NCBI GenBank assembly: GCA_028751875.1
Contig: CM054140.1
Location: 52,605,049-52,669,048, forward strand
Direction: 5' to 3'
Length of the DNA stretch: 64,000 nt
Origin: Rapana venosa
Lineage: Eukaryota > Mollusca > Gastropoda > Neogastropoda > Muricidae
Shown one piece after another: positions 1 through 12,095 of this stretch. A program made the position numbers and the translations under genes. Positions within the stretch are counted from its first letter, which is position 1; each line of letters starts with the position of its first letter. Below the pieces are notes generated by a model. The model saw only the letters and a program-made list of their open reading frames with translations. It ran no database searches and was not told the origin of the DNA.

Positions 1-412
1 CGAATTGCTTTTATTGTGGTGGGCATGGACAATAGTATATTTCTTAGCACAGAGGTGGTTAACCAACAGGCAATTTTTTTATTTATTGTATATTAGAACA
101 ATGGGATGCCAAACTCTCTAAGAATTACTACACACCAAAAGGGGTACTGGAAAAGGACAGCTGTATTAATAAACTGAGCATTGCAGCAGTGAGTAAGTTC
201 CGAAAGTTTTTTTTTTTTAGCAAGAGTGGCTGTCTAAAACTAGCAATATGGCAGATCTATTTACCTGCACCAAGACACATTAATAGACCCTCCTTCATCA
301 ACATAAAGCCAAATGATACTCACCAAATAGACCTTTTATACTTACCCCATGACACAATCAGAAGAAAGAGGTATAAGTATGCTCTTACTGTGGTAGATGT
401 AGCTTCTAGGTA
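1..412 (+). pseudogene. Polinton integrase fragment, cut by element boundary
   Basis: This stretch repeats 2,500-2,893 almost base for base, apart from scattered single-base indels. The readable part (about 265-410) matches the Polinton retrovirus-like integrase between its N-terminal zinc-binding segment and catalytic core: RPSFINIKPNDTHQIDLLY followed by KYALTVVDVASR, which includes the first catalytic Asp region. The reading frame is lost at about 412. There the sequence leaves the integrase and enters the terminal repeat AGAGATAGGG. I infer that this is a second Polinton copy into which, or against which, the element at 413-16,031 lies. The continuation of the integrase is not found beyond 16,031. 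Confidence 0.8.
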
Positions 413-680
413 AGAGATAGGGTAAAAGCCGAGTCAAGCTCAACCACTTACTGTTTATCCAAAACCAGGCAACTTTTGGTCCGATGAGGCGAAGCCTCAT
501 CGGACCAAAACTTGCATCGTTTTATATAAAAACTAAGCAGTTTACCTTGACTCGGCTTTTACCCTATCTCTCTACTAAAACTGAAAGTAATACTAATTTA
601 TTTTTGATGGGTAAAACTATAAAATTATGGGTTTTTATGCTAAAACATATCTTATCACAGAACTTGTCAACAACTATCAC
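413..680 (+). repeat. Left terminal inverted repeat of the Polinton, with outer palindrome
   Basis: The outer 159 bp (413-571) form a near-complete hairpin. The first 26 bases, beginning AGAGATAGGGTAAAAGCC, are repeated in reverse complement at 546-571. The centre is a perfect 17-bp stem (474-490 with 494-510) around a GAA loop. The inner part (572-680) matches the reverse complement of 15,763-15,871. Further inward (to about 850) come loose repeats of TCAAGAACTTA-like units. Confidence 0.85.
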
Positions 681-2505
681 GAACTTTTCAAGAAACTTTT
701 CTAGAACTTTCAAGGACATCTTACCAAGACTTATCATAGAATTATAAGAATTTACAAGAACTTACCAAGAACTTATCAAGAACTTATCAAGAACTTAAAA
801 AAAGGACTATATTAAGAACTTGACAAGAAATAAACAAGTCCCATCACAAATGGTGTTACAACTTAATCAACAAATTGTCAGAACAAACAATAATTATTTT
901 GCATCAAAATATATTGATAAAGATAGACAACATGAATTGCGACGAACTTTTGTTGATGACCATTAATGGTCTAGTCAAGAAGAAATAACAGATGAGAAGA
1001 GTTCTACTGGATAAGAAGGAGAAAGTTGTACTCTCTTGCTGCTTGTGGTAAACAAAGCATTACTTAAAGAACACAACTAACAGTTGAACAGGTGCAGCTG
1101 AAGTTATCACCACAAGAATTATTAAGTATTTAGGATGTATGAATCTCTTATGGAGCAAAGATAGTGAAAAGCCTAGGGCATACTTGTTATTGGTCTATAT
1201 GATAAAGCATCAAGTGAGGGTCTTTATTGTGGACTCAGTACGCCTGACTTAGCATATGTCCTCTCACAAGATTCTCTATTTTGTCTAGAACGGCTGGGAG
1301 ACATTGGCTGTGATATGTATTACCGTTTTGGCTCTCTGTTAGCACCAGTAGGTGCTAGTATGATGACATTAAAAACATATAAAATTTTAACCATATAGAG
1401 AAAGATAAAAATGGAAGAACAGAAACACAGCACCGAAACCAACACGGAAGCCTACGGGGAGAATGCCTTAAGACCCAAGAGAAAACCCTCCTTTCACTAG
1501 TGACATCTGTAACAAAGAAACCTGGGAGAGTTGAAGCTGGCAAGAGTTAGCAGAATGGAAATCGACAGAAAAAACTTAGCAAATTCAAGAAAGCAAAAAA
1601 ATCTTATTGGAGAAACATTAGGGAAAAACAGAGCTATAAGAAACACAGAAAAAAGACACAGCACCACCCAATAATCACAACATTCAGTCTTTACTTAATA
1701 GATGGTATAACAGTATGGGAATTGGTTATTACAGCTATAGAGTATGGAGCAGCAAGCAATCACAAAACTAGACCACAACATGAACGAATAGCTAACCACA
1801 ACCACTGCCACAACCACTGCAAAGCAACAGCCTGACAACGCATTCCATTCAAGATGTATTAATAGATATAAATAAATAATTTATTACTATAGTGAATATA
1901 TGAGAGTACGAAAGATCTGCAGTCAATTTGGTCTACCACGCTGCGTTTTGCGTCGTAGGTCGGCTATAGGCTATACTATGTTATGGAAAGAGTCTTTCTA
2001 AAAATGATGCCTGCTGATTTAGGAAAAACTAGACTTTGGAGGATAGCGCTAGCTAGTTGTGGTTGTAACAGCATCCATTGCTACAAAAGATTCTGGTTAA
2101 GCAGGGAATCATTCCAGAATAATATTAAGTCCATAAATAGAAAATGGTTCTTTAGTGATGATGGTTGGTGGTGCTGTTAGTTAACGCACTTGCTTTTACA
2201 GGGCAGCAACTACTTGTTTTCTAAACTTCATACAGACGAAGTAAGGAAGAGGCATGATAACGCAATTGAACAATGACCAGAGCACGGCAGAATACGAAAG
2301 ACAAAGAATTGCCCCCTCAGTTAGAACCTTTATTAATTAAAACTTTGTGAACAATGACATGCTGCAAAAAAATTTTCTGATGTTGACGCGGGGCAATAAA
2401 AGAGTACTACTTATGACAGGCAAACAAATATCTCTATTACTAAGCACAGCTTCGTGATTTATTATCAAACCCAATGAAACGCAAGAAGGACAGGCAAGGT
2501 TGCTT
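681..2505. other. Polinton interior, unassigned
   Basis: About 1.8 kb between the terminal repeat and the integrase. 681-850 is built of diverged AAGAACTTA/TCAAGAACT units continuing the terminal repeat. From about 860 to 2,330 short coding-like stretches occur on the plus strand (for example 1,200-1,400 and 1,983-2,180), but none exceeds 65 codons and I recognise none. It may be a broken accessory gene. The part from about 2,330 leads into the integrase N-terminus. Confidence 0.5.
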
Positions 2506-2509
2506 TTAT

Positions 2510-3530
2510 TCGTGGTGGGCATGACAATAAGTATATTTTTAGCACTAGAAGGTTGGTTTAACCAAAATGCAATTTTTTTATTTATTATATTAGAACAATG
2601 GATGCCAAACTCTCTAAAGATCTACTACACACCAAAAGGGTACTGGAAAAGACATGCGGCTATTAATGTAAATGAGCATTGCAGCAGAGTTGTTCCGAAG
2701 TAGCAAAGAAGTGGCTGTCTAAACAAGCATATGGCAGATTATTTTACCTGCACCAAGGCGCTTTAATAGACCTCCTTCATCAACATGAAGCCAAATGATA
2801 CTCACCAAATAGACCTATTTACTTACCCCTTGTCACAATCAGAAGAAAGAGGTTAAGTATGCTCTTACTGTAGTGGATGTAGCTTCTAGGTATAAAGATG
2901 CAGAGCCCTTACTGAAAAAGTGCCACTGCAACTGCAGTTGCTTTGCAGGAAAATCTATAGTAGGGGGCCCATTAAAATATCCCAGACTTATTCAGTGTGA
3001 TGATGGTAAAGATTTTAAGAGGAGCATTTAAATCAGCTGGTTACTAAAGATGGAGTAGCAATAAAAAAAAGAGTAATACAAGGAAACCACAGATGCAAGC
3101 ACTGGTTGGAAAGTTTTAACAAGCTCTTAGCAGAAAGACTGTTTGCATATCAGTACCACAAGAAATCATGATCCAGGCACACGAAATACAAGAGTGGGTA
3201 AGAAGACTGCCTGCAGTTTTGGAGAGAAATGAACTTGCGTTAACTAAAGCATAGGGTTTAAAACCCTGTGGACGTATCAAAGGACAAAACAATACAGCAG
3301 CACAACCAAACAACACCTTCTAAGCAATAAAAAAACTACTAATAACCTTGGGAAGAAATAAGATATCTGTTGCTCCTGAAGAAGCTGAAGCCAGCGACAG
3401 TCAAAACGAGCAAATATCCCTGCTGGAGCATAGACACTTATGAAATAAAAAAAACGTTGAGGAGATGGATCTTATTTAGTATTTGGTCTTTACCTGCACC
3501 ACAACGGGCTTTTGTTAGAGAGGAACTGCT
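2510..3530 (+). pseudogene. Polinton integrase (retroviral-type, rve), frameshifted
   Basis: The gene encoded the integrase that inserts the element into chromosomal DNA. Going along the plus strand through several frames one can follow the N-terminal helical/zinc-binding part with the WLSKQ motif (about 2,700-2,740), the core with NDTHQIDL and DVASRYKDAEP (about 2,790-2,905), a middle Asp segment QCDDGKDFKR (about 2,995-3,025), and a late core segment LAERLFAYQYHK (about 3,126-3,165). The C-terminal part ends with APQRAFVREELL near 3,525, typical of Polinton integrases. At least five frame changes and in-frame stops make it non-functional as assembled. It sits next to the left terminal repeat, a usual place for this gene. 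The same gene begins again, truncated, at 1-412. Confidence 0.85.
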
Positions 3531-3915
3531 GCTATGACCACCTATTACTGTCCCGCTTTAGTAAAGGTAGGTTTCTATTTTCATCAGAAGTAAGTGACAA
3601 CATTGTTCTTTATTTTTTGTTACTAAATTTATGGGAAACATCTTTGATTACTACTGATGTGGGTCGACACTTTCATCCACTAACAACTCCCTAGATATTA
3701 TTTAGCACCTCTTCTTTTATGCCATAATAAGTTTTATTGTCTACTTGGTGGCCAGTCTTCTAAGAATGTAGCACTTAAAAGCAGAGACGAGGGCATTGTT
3801 ACCATAACCATAGTATTTAATAGAGAGTAAACAATCCATTGTGAGTCACAAGCAAATTTTTAAATCGTATATAATGTAAAAAAAATTAATTAATTAATGA
3901 AATTAATTTACTGTG
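3531..3915. other. Spacer between integrase and polymerase 3' end
   Basis: No gene recognised. It holds an AT-rich stretch at 3,875-3,912 with repeated TTAATTAATTAA. A closely similar stretch lies at 7,290-7,326, so the two AT-rich spacers bracket the polymerase gene. They may mark gene boundaries (poly(A) or promoter regions) in this compact element. Confidence 0.4.
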
Positions 3916-3919
3916 TTCT

Positions 3920-6900
3920 CCAGTGTCAATGTGCGTTTGAGTGCTCTGAGTGAAAAGTATATACTCGTTTTGTATCCTGCGCATCAATGTCTTTTTTCTA
4001 AACACAGTTGTGTTGATTTGTGCAGGTTGAGCAGAGGATTGGGGTTGTCATGATGAATTAACTCTACCTTCAAAAGGAGCCTCTTTGTAGTTATCATGAA
4101 TGATGCCTTTTTTTGACCACTGTTTGCCTAACGCATTTTGCCTTTTTGATAACACCTGTCTGGCTTGCATGCTTATACATCTTGGCACTCAGCCAACAAT
4201 ATTATTTGATAAATAGTGCCGTTCGTCTATCCTTATCTTACCAATAACTTTTTTGTTTACTGATGAATGCAAGGGACTGTCTTTTGGATAATCATGGTGT
4301 CATACCATGACTCTGATCCCAGCGCTACGTCCTCTACAAGGTCTTTGTATATTCTTCCTGTGGGTATGTCTAGGATGAATGAGTTCCTGGGGTTTTTGTT
4401 TATTTTGTGTACAAGACCCTACAGCAGGATATTTAGCCTGAAGTAAATAATACAAGGAAACTCCAGCATCAACAGCATTGACAGCCCTGCACACTAAACC
4501 CAATGAATTCTGGTTTTGTCTAGTTTAACCTGCAACTTCTTCATCATGAGCCATTCAGACTGTCATGGAATTGCCTTTAGTTCTTGATAGCTTGGCTTTG
4601 ATGTTAGCTTTATGCTTCGTTTTCTTTGTGACTAATCTACTCTTTTCTTTTGTGTGGGTTTCCCATTGTTTACAAAGCAGCTGTTTGTTCATGAGCCTTG
4701 AGTAATCCTTTTCTGATGCATCGGTTGCCTTCGTTCTCAGATCAGTGTTCTTCATGATGTATGGTTTCATGAATTGCTCTTGTTCAAACACAATGATAAG
4801 ATGAAACAGCAGTAAGAATTAACCCATGCCTTAGGTAGAAGGTGTTGTAGCAGTCTGTAGTGACAAAACATAATTGCTCTGTCATTTTAAGTTTGGGTTA
4901 CAAGCTTTGGTGGTTCTTTTGGAGGGTTGTTTTTGAGCCTTTCTGCAGCCATTGGGTAGTCATGTGCGCATCATGTAGTTCATGGGGATAGAGTAAAATC
5001 TACTTCTAAGATCCAACCAGTAGTGGTTGATCAGGAGAATTTGTGATAGATTTTTAGAGTTCATCAACAGCAAAAGGAACATTAACAACTGAAAGTTTCT
5101 TAGTTGGTAGTGACTGACACATCGCCCTCCATACAGATTGTGGCGTCCACTTAGTATCATGATGTAGTTAGAAGCTTGCTTGGATCATCGTCTTCTAATA
5201 TTTGTTGTTGGCCTTACAAGTAGTTGTGAGAAGCCTTACTGGATGCCACACGCAGCCCATCCTCAATCATTTGGCAGCATTGGCAGGTCTGACAACAAAT
5301 CAATCTCACCCCAGTAGACATAAGAAAGCATCCAAGACATTTCTGGTGCTGTGGTATTGTGTGATGGGTCTAGTCGTAATGTTTTCATTCCGGGTCTTCT
5401 GTAGTTCTCAAGACATCAGCAAGCAAAACATGCAGCTGCAAGTAGATATGATCATGGTAATTCGGCCCATCGTCTGACACTGCATCTTTGCATGCCCACT
5501 GTGCTGCTGTATAGTCATCATCATGATTCCTTTACCCGTCAATCTGCTGAAGAATTGTTTCTTTTGGAGGCAGTTTCTTCATCAAAGCTGTCCCATGAGT
5601 CCATGTATCATAAGGATAGACGCCTTTTTTGCAAGTTGGTGTCGGAAGTATTTTTCTGTAATGGAGCAGTACTCGTGATTGAAGACAAGGGACTCTAGAG
5701 TCCCATCAGATGTTCTGCACAATCAAAGAAGTACAGGCATTCAGTGTTAAATCAGGTATTTTCTCTGATGATGTGCAATGCTGTAGGGCCCTTATTACTC
5801 ATCAGTTACTGCCTGCATAATTAGGTCGTGAGTCGTAACCTCTTAGATTGTGGAAGAAGAATGGCAGCTTCCATTTTGGGGATCTAACTTTTAGTTGTAG
5901 ATTTACACTTACTATGCGCCTGCTCCAAGATACTTACCACTGATGTGGTCATGTTCTCTTATGACTCTTGTGTGATTGTCCGGCCACCTGCGGTGTTAAT
6001 AAAATTTCCACAAATCAACAAATGTGTGCAGAAGCATATGTTCCTGGTCTTTATCAGACATAGGATCTCTTGTAGGTTTAGCTGTTTTGAGGTGTGATTA
6101 TGATTTGCTTTCATGTCTTCAAGAAAAAGCTTAGCCGCGTCTGGGTCTCTATACAAGACTGGCTCTGAGTGTGCACATTCAATCTAACAAACAACATAAG
6201 CAAATAACAGACTTGATGATTACTGAGTAGACTGTTTTAGGCACTTGTTCGGTGCTTGCCTTGGTATGGCCACAATGATAGACTCAAAGTCAGGCTTAAA
6301 CTACATAGGGACTCTTTTGTAGCTTTTTTTTTAATCCGTGAAGTTACACCTTGCTTCCTGGCTTTGGTGTTACAAGTTCAGTGATTGCTTCGGTCTCACT
6401 CTTACAATGTTTTCTGTGTTTGTCTGCTGCCTGTAAAGATGGTAAACGAACCAAGCATCGTCTGCAACACTCTTGTTTGTGCTGATGTTTTGTTGTCTGT
6501 GCAATAAGTCTACTCATTGTTCTAATAAGTGTATAATGACCATTTATCAACAATAAGTCCACATGGTTTTTGTTGGGATCACCTACAGTGGGAGACTTGC
6601 TAGAAATGCGTAGTGGGCATAGGGCTGCATCTTTCCAGGTGTACACATTCACACTGATGGGTGGGTTAATTCCTCAAACTTGTCAATGCTCCTAACAGCC
6701 ACAGGAAAGTCAATGCTGGTGAAGTCAAGCTTGTCACGATGTTCCCCATTTGGAATAGTTTGAAACTCTCTCTGCATTTCTTTGTTACATGAAACAGCCT
6801 AGCCGGCACACACCACATAAAACACTTTCATCTTTGTTTGAAATGTTCAGTCACAGCACGTTTTGCTTACAAACATCTGGTGGCAAGGGAATGTAACGTC

Positions 6901-7261
6901 TACCACAATGGGATGAAACTTTGTTTGCTTTAGTTCTTTGCGAAGAACCTTACCAACTGTCCATCCTGATCCCCTCATTCTTGCTGTTTTCTGCAGAATG
7001 TTCGATGTTGCGCATATCTCATCTGCCCATGTTGTGTGAGCTCTTCAAGGAGTTCAGTGCTTGTTGTGTGGTTGACACAATGGAACTGTAATTCTTCAAT
7101 ATGTATTTGCCGTGTTGTATAGAATTTCTAGCAACAATGCACTTTACTGGTGGATCTATGTTTAGGTTGTCTGTATTTGTGCGTATTGCTTCTTGAATGC
7201 TTTGTACCACGTTTTGCGCTTGCTGTACATTTAGCTCTATTGTTGAAACATCTTTGTCCAT
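3920..7261 (-). pseudogene. Polinton DNA polymerase B (protein-primed type), multiply frameshifted
   Basis: About 3.3 kb, the right size for a Polinton polymerase B of roughly 1,100 residues. The start is the ATG at 7,261 (MDKDVSTIELN). Moving down the minus strand: a zinc-knuckle region with CRRCLVRL and DKHRKHC after NHVDLLLINGHYTLI (6,344-6,652), an H-D-H-I-x-GKY segment near 5,950, and the exonuclease motif FHNLRGYD near 5,850. Then come ENYR/MKTLRLDP and WDAFL near 5,400, polymerase-domain traces of an LDxNxLYG-type motif near 5,140, and KPYIMKNTDLRTKATDASEK near 4,760. A C-terminal palm/thumb trace ends near 3,950 (NKKVIGKIR near 4,240). I could not find an intact YxDTDS catalytic motif where expected. 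Many frameshifts and stops break it. The same gene start occurs inverted at 63,336. Confidence 0.85.
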
Positions 7262-7339
7262 ATGAGCCTCAAATAAAATCTCTAATCATATAGTAAGAAA
7301 AAAAATTAATTTATTAATTAATTATTTGCTTCTTGTTTT

Positions 7340-8745
7340 TTTTGTTTTGGCTTACGGTATGTAGCAGTGAATCTACCCCAGGTAATTCTTAGCTCCTTAA
7401 TAGGAGTACTCAGCTGTATCCTTTTATGCACTGTCTTGGCCAAAGCAGATAACCCTTTTTTATATTATTCCTTTTTTATTGAGTCAATGTCCACATAGGC
7501 ATAGCTTTGTGTGGTTTGTTCTGGAGGTTCGAACTTTTGACTGCTTGTAGTCATCATAGTTCATCTGAGGACGCTTTGAACTCCTCTTATGATTATTGTG
7601 AATCTGTTAGAAGCTTTGCTAATAATGAGCCTGAATGAGCTTTGCTTCTTGGCTAATGTCAAGTCAACAACAGCATCATGTTTTTCTACTTTCACACAAC
7701 CTTCTTCGGAAAGAATGATGTGACAATATGAACTGGCTCCTGCTGTTATTGAAAAGAGCCCAATGCTATTGATGCTGGAGCAGCATTTCCAGTAGCAAGA
7801 GAGGCAATGGCTGTTCATGCTTGTGGCTGTAGACAGAGTTGCTGTTTACCTTGTAGTAATAGAGCACAACACAGTAAATGCTTGATCTGTGCCTACGTCT
7901 GCATTTTGTTATATTTGTAGTTGTTGCTCAATGTCATGCTGCATCTGTGTAATGTTTGTCCAAACGAATGGTTATTTGCATTATCATTAAGAGGTTCAGG
8001 ATCTGGTGCACTAGGGAACTTTAGGATATTTAGCGGTCGTCATCTTCTTCTTTAACTCTTTTAAAAAAAACGTGTGTAATTTTTATGGTATTCATTCATG
8101 TAAAGTCTTGTGAATGATTGTCGGACAGTACAAACTTCTGTGTATAGACTGCACAAAGGGTCAAATGTGGAGTACGTATTGAGGATGCTAATTGTGTCAG
8201 CTCTGGTGGGTCTAGGAGCAAGTTGACTTTATTACTGGGATTTTGTTCCTGCAATGTCATTGTCACGCCGCTGTTTCCGATAGCAATAGCAATCTTGGGG
8301 CATCTAACATCGAGGTCTTTCCAAGTTATAGTAATCCCATCCATGAACAAGAAAGAAACTCTGTTTCTCTTGCAACCAGAACAAACACCAATGTGTATGA
8401 TCATCCAGAGGAAAGTAGGGGAAGGGAATCGTCTAGCAATGTGGTTGATGGTTTAGTCACTGAGTCTTTTCTATGAAGCAAGTAACGTGCCTTATTCTGT
8501 AATGCTATTATCTCTACTTCATTTCTGCTGGCTGATTGATATGCTAATGCTATGTTTACTGGTCTAGCATTTATGGCTTTACGGAAAGTTCTGTCGGGCA
8601 CATAAAGAGTGTATGGACTAATAAACTCAAACTTGATCTGCCAGCCGATGCTTGGTTTAAAGTGCCATTCATTAGCTTTATATGTTACTTTGTAAGTAAA
8701 ATCATCATCTGCTAATGCTTCCTGCTTCAACATTAGCACTGTTCA
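7340..8745 (-). pseudogene. Polinton minus-strand ORF remnants, possible minor capsid protein
   Basis: Two long reading frames join on the minus strand: 8,739-8,401 (starting MLMLKQEALADDDFTYKV, 112 codons) and 8,404-8,096 (102 codons, overlapping in another frame), followed by 7,818-7,561 (85 codons). They probably belong to one gene upstream of polymerase B. Stretches such as WQIKFEFISPYTLYVPDRTF look like beta-rich structural protein. Polintons carry a penton-like minor capsid protein, so that is my best guess, but I see no diagnostic motif. The gene is frameshifted. The inverted element at 63.2-59.7 kb should carry the same region but is too noisy to help. Confidence 0.4.
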
Positions 8746-10560
8746 AGTTTAGGAAACCGAGGAGGTTTCTTAGCTTTTCTATGTCTGTACTGCTTGTAGA
8801 ATCCTATTTGTATACTCTAAAAGCATAAACTTCACCCATCTCCCCATCCTGCTAAAACTCTTGTACATCACCAAGATCTTTAAGCTCAATAGTTTGGCAT
8901 GTTTCAGATGCTCTGATATTACAGGACCGCGTGACATGGGCTGTGTATGTATATTAGTATTTATATTATTTTTATTTTCTAATGTAATATGTAAATTTTT
9001 ACAGTCAACTGTTCTTTGTGCTGGTCTTTGATTGATATACAGAGTGGTTTCATGGAAGCCTTCTTCTAGCTCTTTTAATTGAAGTGTAGTAAGCTATTGT
9101 GCAGCGTTTCACAGTACATTGCCCGCTAGGTGGAAGGATTCTAGTAGATTCGAAGGGATGATGAGGAAGAAGCCTTTCGTCACACTTGGTTTTGTGGTTG
9201 TGTTTACTGAGACAGGTGTACACAAAAAGCAAAGAGTTTTACTGCCATGTCAATGGGGCTTTCACCGACATTGGTTTGTCTCGCTTATTATTCCAGCACA
9301 AAGTCTACTTTCCAATCATCATTAGAACCGCTTAAATAAGGGGGCTCGAACCAGCAGTTTCTGCAAGACGTTGTGGCAAGAATATAAATGAAGAAGTCTG
9401 TAGAGTTACTCTTAGACTAGCTTGGTTGAGTTGTAGTGTGATACTAGCTGGACGAATGAGCTCCTTTTCCAGTCGTGCAGAAATCATAATAACCTGCTTG
9501 CACAGTAAATTTATTGGATCTCAGTTGTAAGACCTTGTTGGTTAATCCGTTGTTGCTGCTGTCGATGTTGATCATGGATACTTTGTAGAAGACCCATGCA
9601 AAGCAAACTGTTTTATGTTGACCAGCGGTTGTCAATAGGGATGGCTAGTTTAACGGGTACACCTGAATTGGAAGTTTGATAAGTGTTTTATAAACATTTT
9701 ATCTACTATAGATTATAAGGAATATATTAATAAAGATGCAAAATACGAGGCTGGATCTCACTATAACCTCAAAGACTATGGTTTTTAATAAGCTAGATGT
9801 TGCTGTGTCAGATGACATTGATCTTTGAAGTAAAAGTTCCCAACCCACTGAAATCATACTTAAAAACCCCACCCAAATTAAGGTGATGCCTACTGCAAAT
9901 GCATGGTTGTCTAATCCTATACAGTTCTATCAAAACCAATCAAACTTTGTATTCACTGTGCAAACTACGGGCTGTGGTCTTGTCATATGCTGACACATGA
10001 ACCATCCAAACCAGTTAGTAAAGTCTGTGTATGGTTTCATGGTGTGTACTTTCAAGTTTAGGCGTTGTGTTATCTGAGCTGCAGGTTCCCACTGCCCACT
10101 GATAGCAAATCAATCCCGTTTAATAGTAGGTTAACTTGAAGGCGTATTAGAGGCTTGTGCCAATGAGTTCAATATTGATTCTAAGACTGTAATTCAGACA
10201 AACACAGGTACAAATCATGGCATGGGGACTCTGTATTTGTTGGGGTGTGCACAGGTGTATAACGATGGATGGTGGCCTCAATAATACACCTTTCGTGTGG
10301 TGCAAGAGTTGTTCTGGTTCAATAGAGCAAATGCACATGTATGCATGGACGATCTTTATTCTTGATAAGAGTGAAGGTGTTAACAGACCAAGGATTAGAG
10401 AGGGATTAATGGACTCTGTTCGGACCTATGTGTGGTGCTTGCTAGGTGCACTGGGCACAGACAGATCAAGTATTTTTGGTGGCAACTGGGTTTGATGCAC
10501 AAGAAGCTGTTTCTAGCAAATCTTGAAGACAGTTATTAACTCGGCCGTTGAACTACCATC
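8746..10560. other. Polinton interior, minus-strand coding-like, unassigned
   Basis: Short open stretches occur on both strands (minus 9,635-9,444 and 9,232-9,050; plus 10,217-10,495), none longer than 92 codons and none recognised. The minus-strand pieces may be the N-terminal part of the gene at 7,340-8,745 or a separate capsid-associated gene. A match to the inverted element is expected around 61-62 kb. Confidence 0.35.
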
Positions 10561-11270
10561 AAGCATCAAGCATTATCAAGAATTGTTCTTTCAAACTATG
10601 CCAAGGTCTTAGGAGACTTGCTATAGGACTTGGTTTTATATGCTGCTTCCAACATGCAGTTACAAATAGGAACTAATTACAAATACAACAACAATATTAT
10701 TATAGCTGGAGATGATGGGCTGCTTGGAAAAATCTAAGTATAAACAATACACCAGCAGCAAAAAGTGTAGTCCAACATCAGAAGCAACAACAGGGAAAGA
10801 ACTACTACCACCACCTCAGAGCAAGACAAAAAATATTTATTCCCTTGTTAGAGACAGTCACTATGATGTGAAATAAACTGATTTAACAAGTTATTACTTG
10901 TTCTAAGCGGCCTTGTTATCTTTATTTTAGAAAAGAAGAAAAACAGCAACTAAAACCTGAAACGCTACAAATGCTCTGCCTTAAATCCACAACATTCCTG
11001 ACTGTTGATAATTAGCAGCTAACATCAGAACCAATTATCCAGGAAGTGCGTTGCCCAACTTGTAGGCTAATTATTTTATTAGGGTCAGCAAGTGGCTGAG
11101 TTGTTTCCTAACCTGCCTGTGCTGTGGGGGGAAGGTGGTGGTTGAGTGGTGGTGGTGGTGGTAGTGTGCTTCCTGTCATCGCATACACAAGTGTGCTATA
11201 GCGAAACCCAATGCTTTATTATTCTGACAAGTTGTTATGCCGTGCTCGTAACAGTGTACGGATTCTTTCC
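10561..11270. other. Polinton interior, no readable gene
   Basis: No usable reading frame. A CCACCACC/GGTGGTGG-rich stretch (about 11,130-11,165) and the sequence just before it align in reverse with 60,285-60,450 of the inverted element, which confirms that the segment belongs to the Polinton. A short inverted repeat AACAAGT/ACTTGTT lies near 10,880-10,900. Confidence 0.45.
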
Positions 11271-11279
11271 ACTTGTGTT

Positions 11280-11530
11280 GTGTTTTCATAAGAATGCGGT
11301 GGATTGTTTCTTTTTATTCTGCTAACCTGATTGTTGTTGTTGTTGTATGTTATTGTTTAAGACCTTAATCTTGCGTGCGCGTTCATCTTGCAGATTTTTT
11401 AGACAGCTGTGTGATTCTTTCTTGTACTTCTGGTCAAGATTTGCGTCGTCTGCTTCTGCTAGCTTTTTCTTTTCTAGGTTCTATGTGGTTGAGTCAAATC
11501 GCTAGTTTGCTAAATTATTTTGAGTTAGCC
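11280..11530 (-). pseudogene. Small coiled-coil-like Polinton ORF, broken
   Basis: The minus strand reads a charged, helix-prone peptide (LEKKKLAEADDANLDQKYKK, then LQDERARKIKVL). The inverted Polinton encodes the equivalent KKLQDERQANWGLKQKQQRL in one frame at 60,042-60,224, so the two copies support each other as a genuine small gene or a domain of a larger one. High Lys/Glu/Gln content suggests a coiled coil. I do not recognise the family. The left copy has stops and frame changes. Confidence 0.4.
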
Positions 11531-11814
11531 TCTAATACTCTGTAGGTGCTTGATGGAGCCCCATTATTTCTCGCATGCGTAAGGGTTTGATTCATTTATC
11601 TGTTGTGGACTTCGGGTGGTTCTAGAACAGTAACGCGCTCTGTCTAGAAAGCGGAAATGTACGGGTCTGAAGTGTGCGGCGGTTCGTACCCGTTTGGACC
11701 GGAAATTTTTCCCAATCCATTAGACCATGAGGGGTTGGTCTGGCGCTAGTCTTTCGGATGAGAGATAATACGAGGTCCCGTGTATTACACGTTAATTATT
11801 AGCGCAGTTATAAA

Positions 11815-12095
11815 AAACCACGGCAACTAGAGAGTTGTCCCTGCAAAATTTAGTAAAAAGCCATCTGATTAGGAAAACAAATACAGCTGCAGAAGAAAAA
11901 AAAAAATGTGTGTAAGGGTTGGCGCAGCGTAAGTGGCGACGCGTTCTCGCTCTCCCCGGGGAGAGCAGCCCGAATTTCACGGAGAGAAATCTGCCATGAC
12001 TTAAAGTTGTATGAAATAAAATCTGAGCGCTTTTGATTTTTTGCTTTACAAGATTCCCCCCCCTATATAAATTCCCTACAAAATTTTTATTAATA
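11815..12095 (+). mobile_element. SINE-A copy 1 (tail shared with L2-like LINE)
   Basis: Matches the cleaner copy at 37,921-38,205: GAGAGTTGTCCCTG start, GGCGACGCG and CTCTCCCCGGGGAGAGCAGC core (11,935-11,968), ATTTCACGGAGAGAAATCTG, then the tail GAGCGCTTT...TTTACAAGATTC and TATATAAATTCC. The 3' end runs into an unreadable A/T-rich patch. It is inserted inside the Polinton. Confidence 0.8.

Noticed and set aside
1983..2180. Small Polinton gene upstream of integrase
   Set aside because: Sixty-five codons with no conserved feature, broken on both sides. Mentioned only as unassigned interior.
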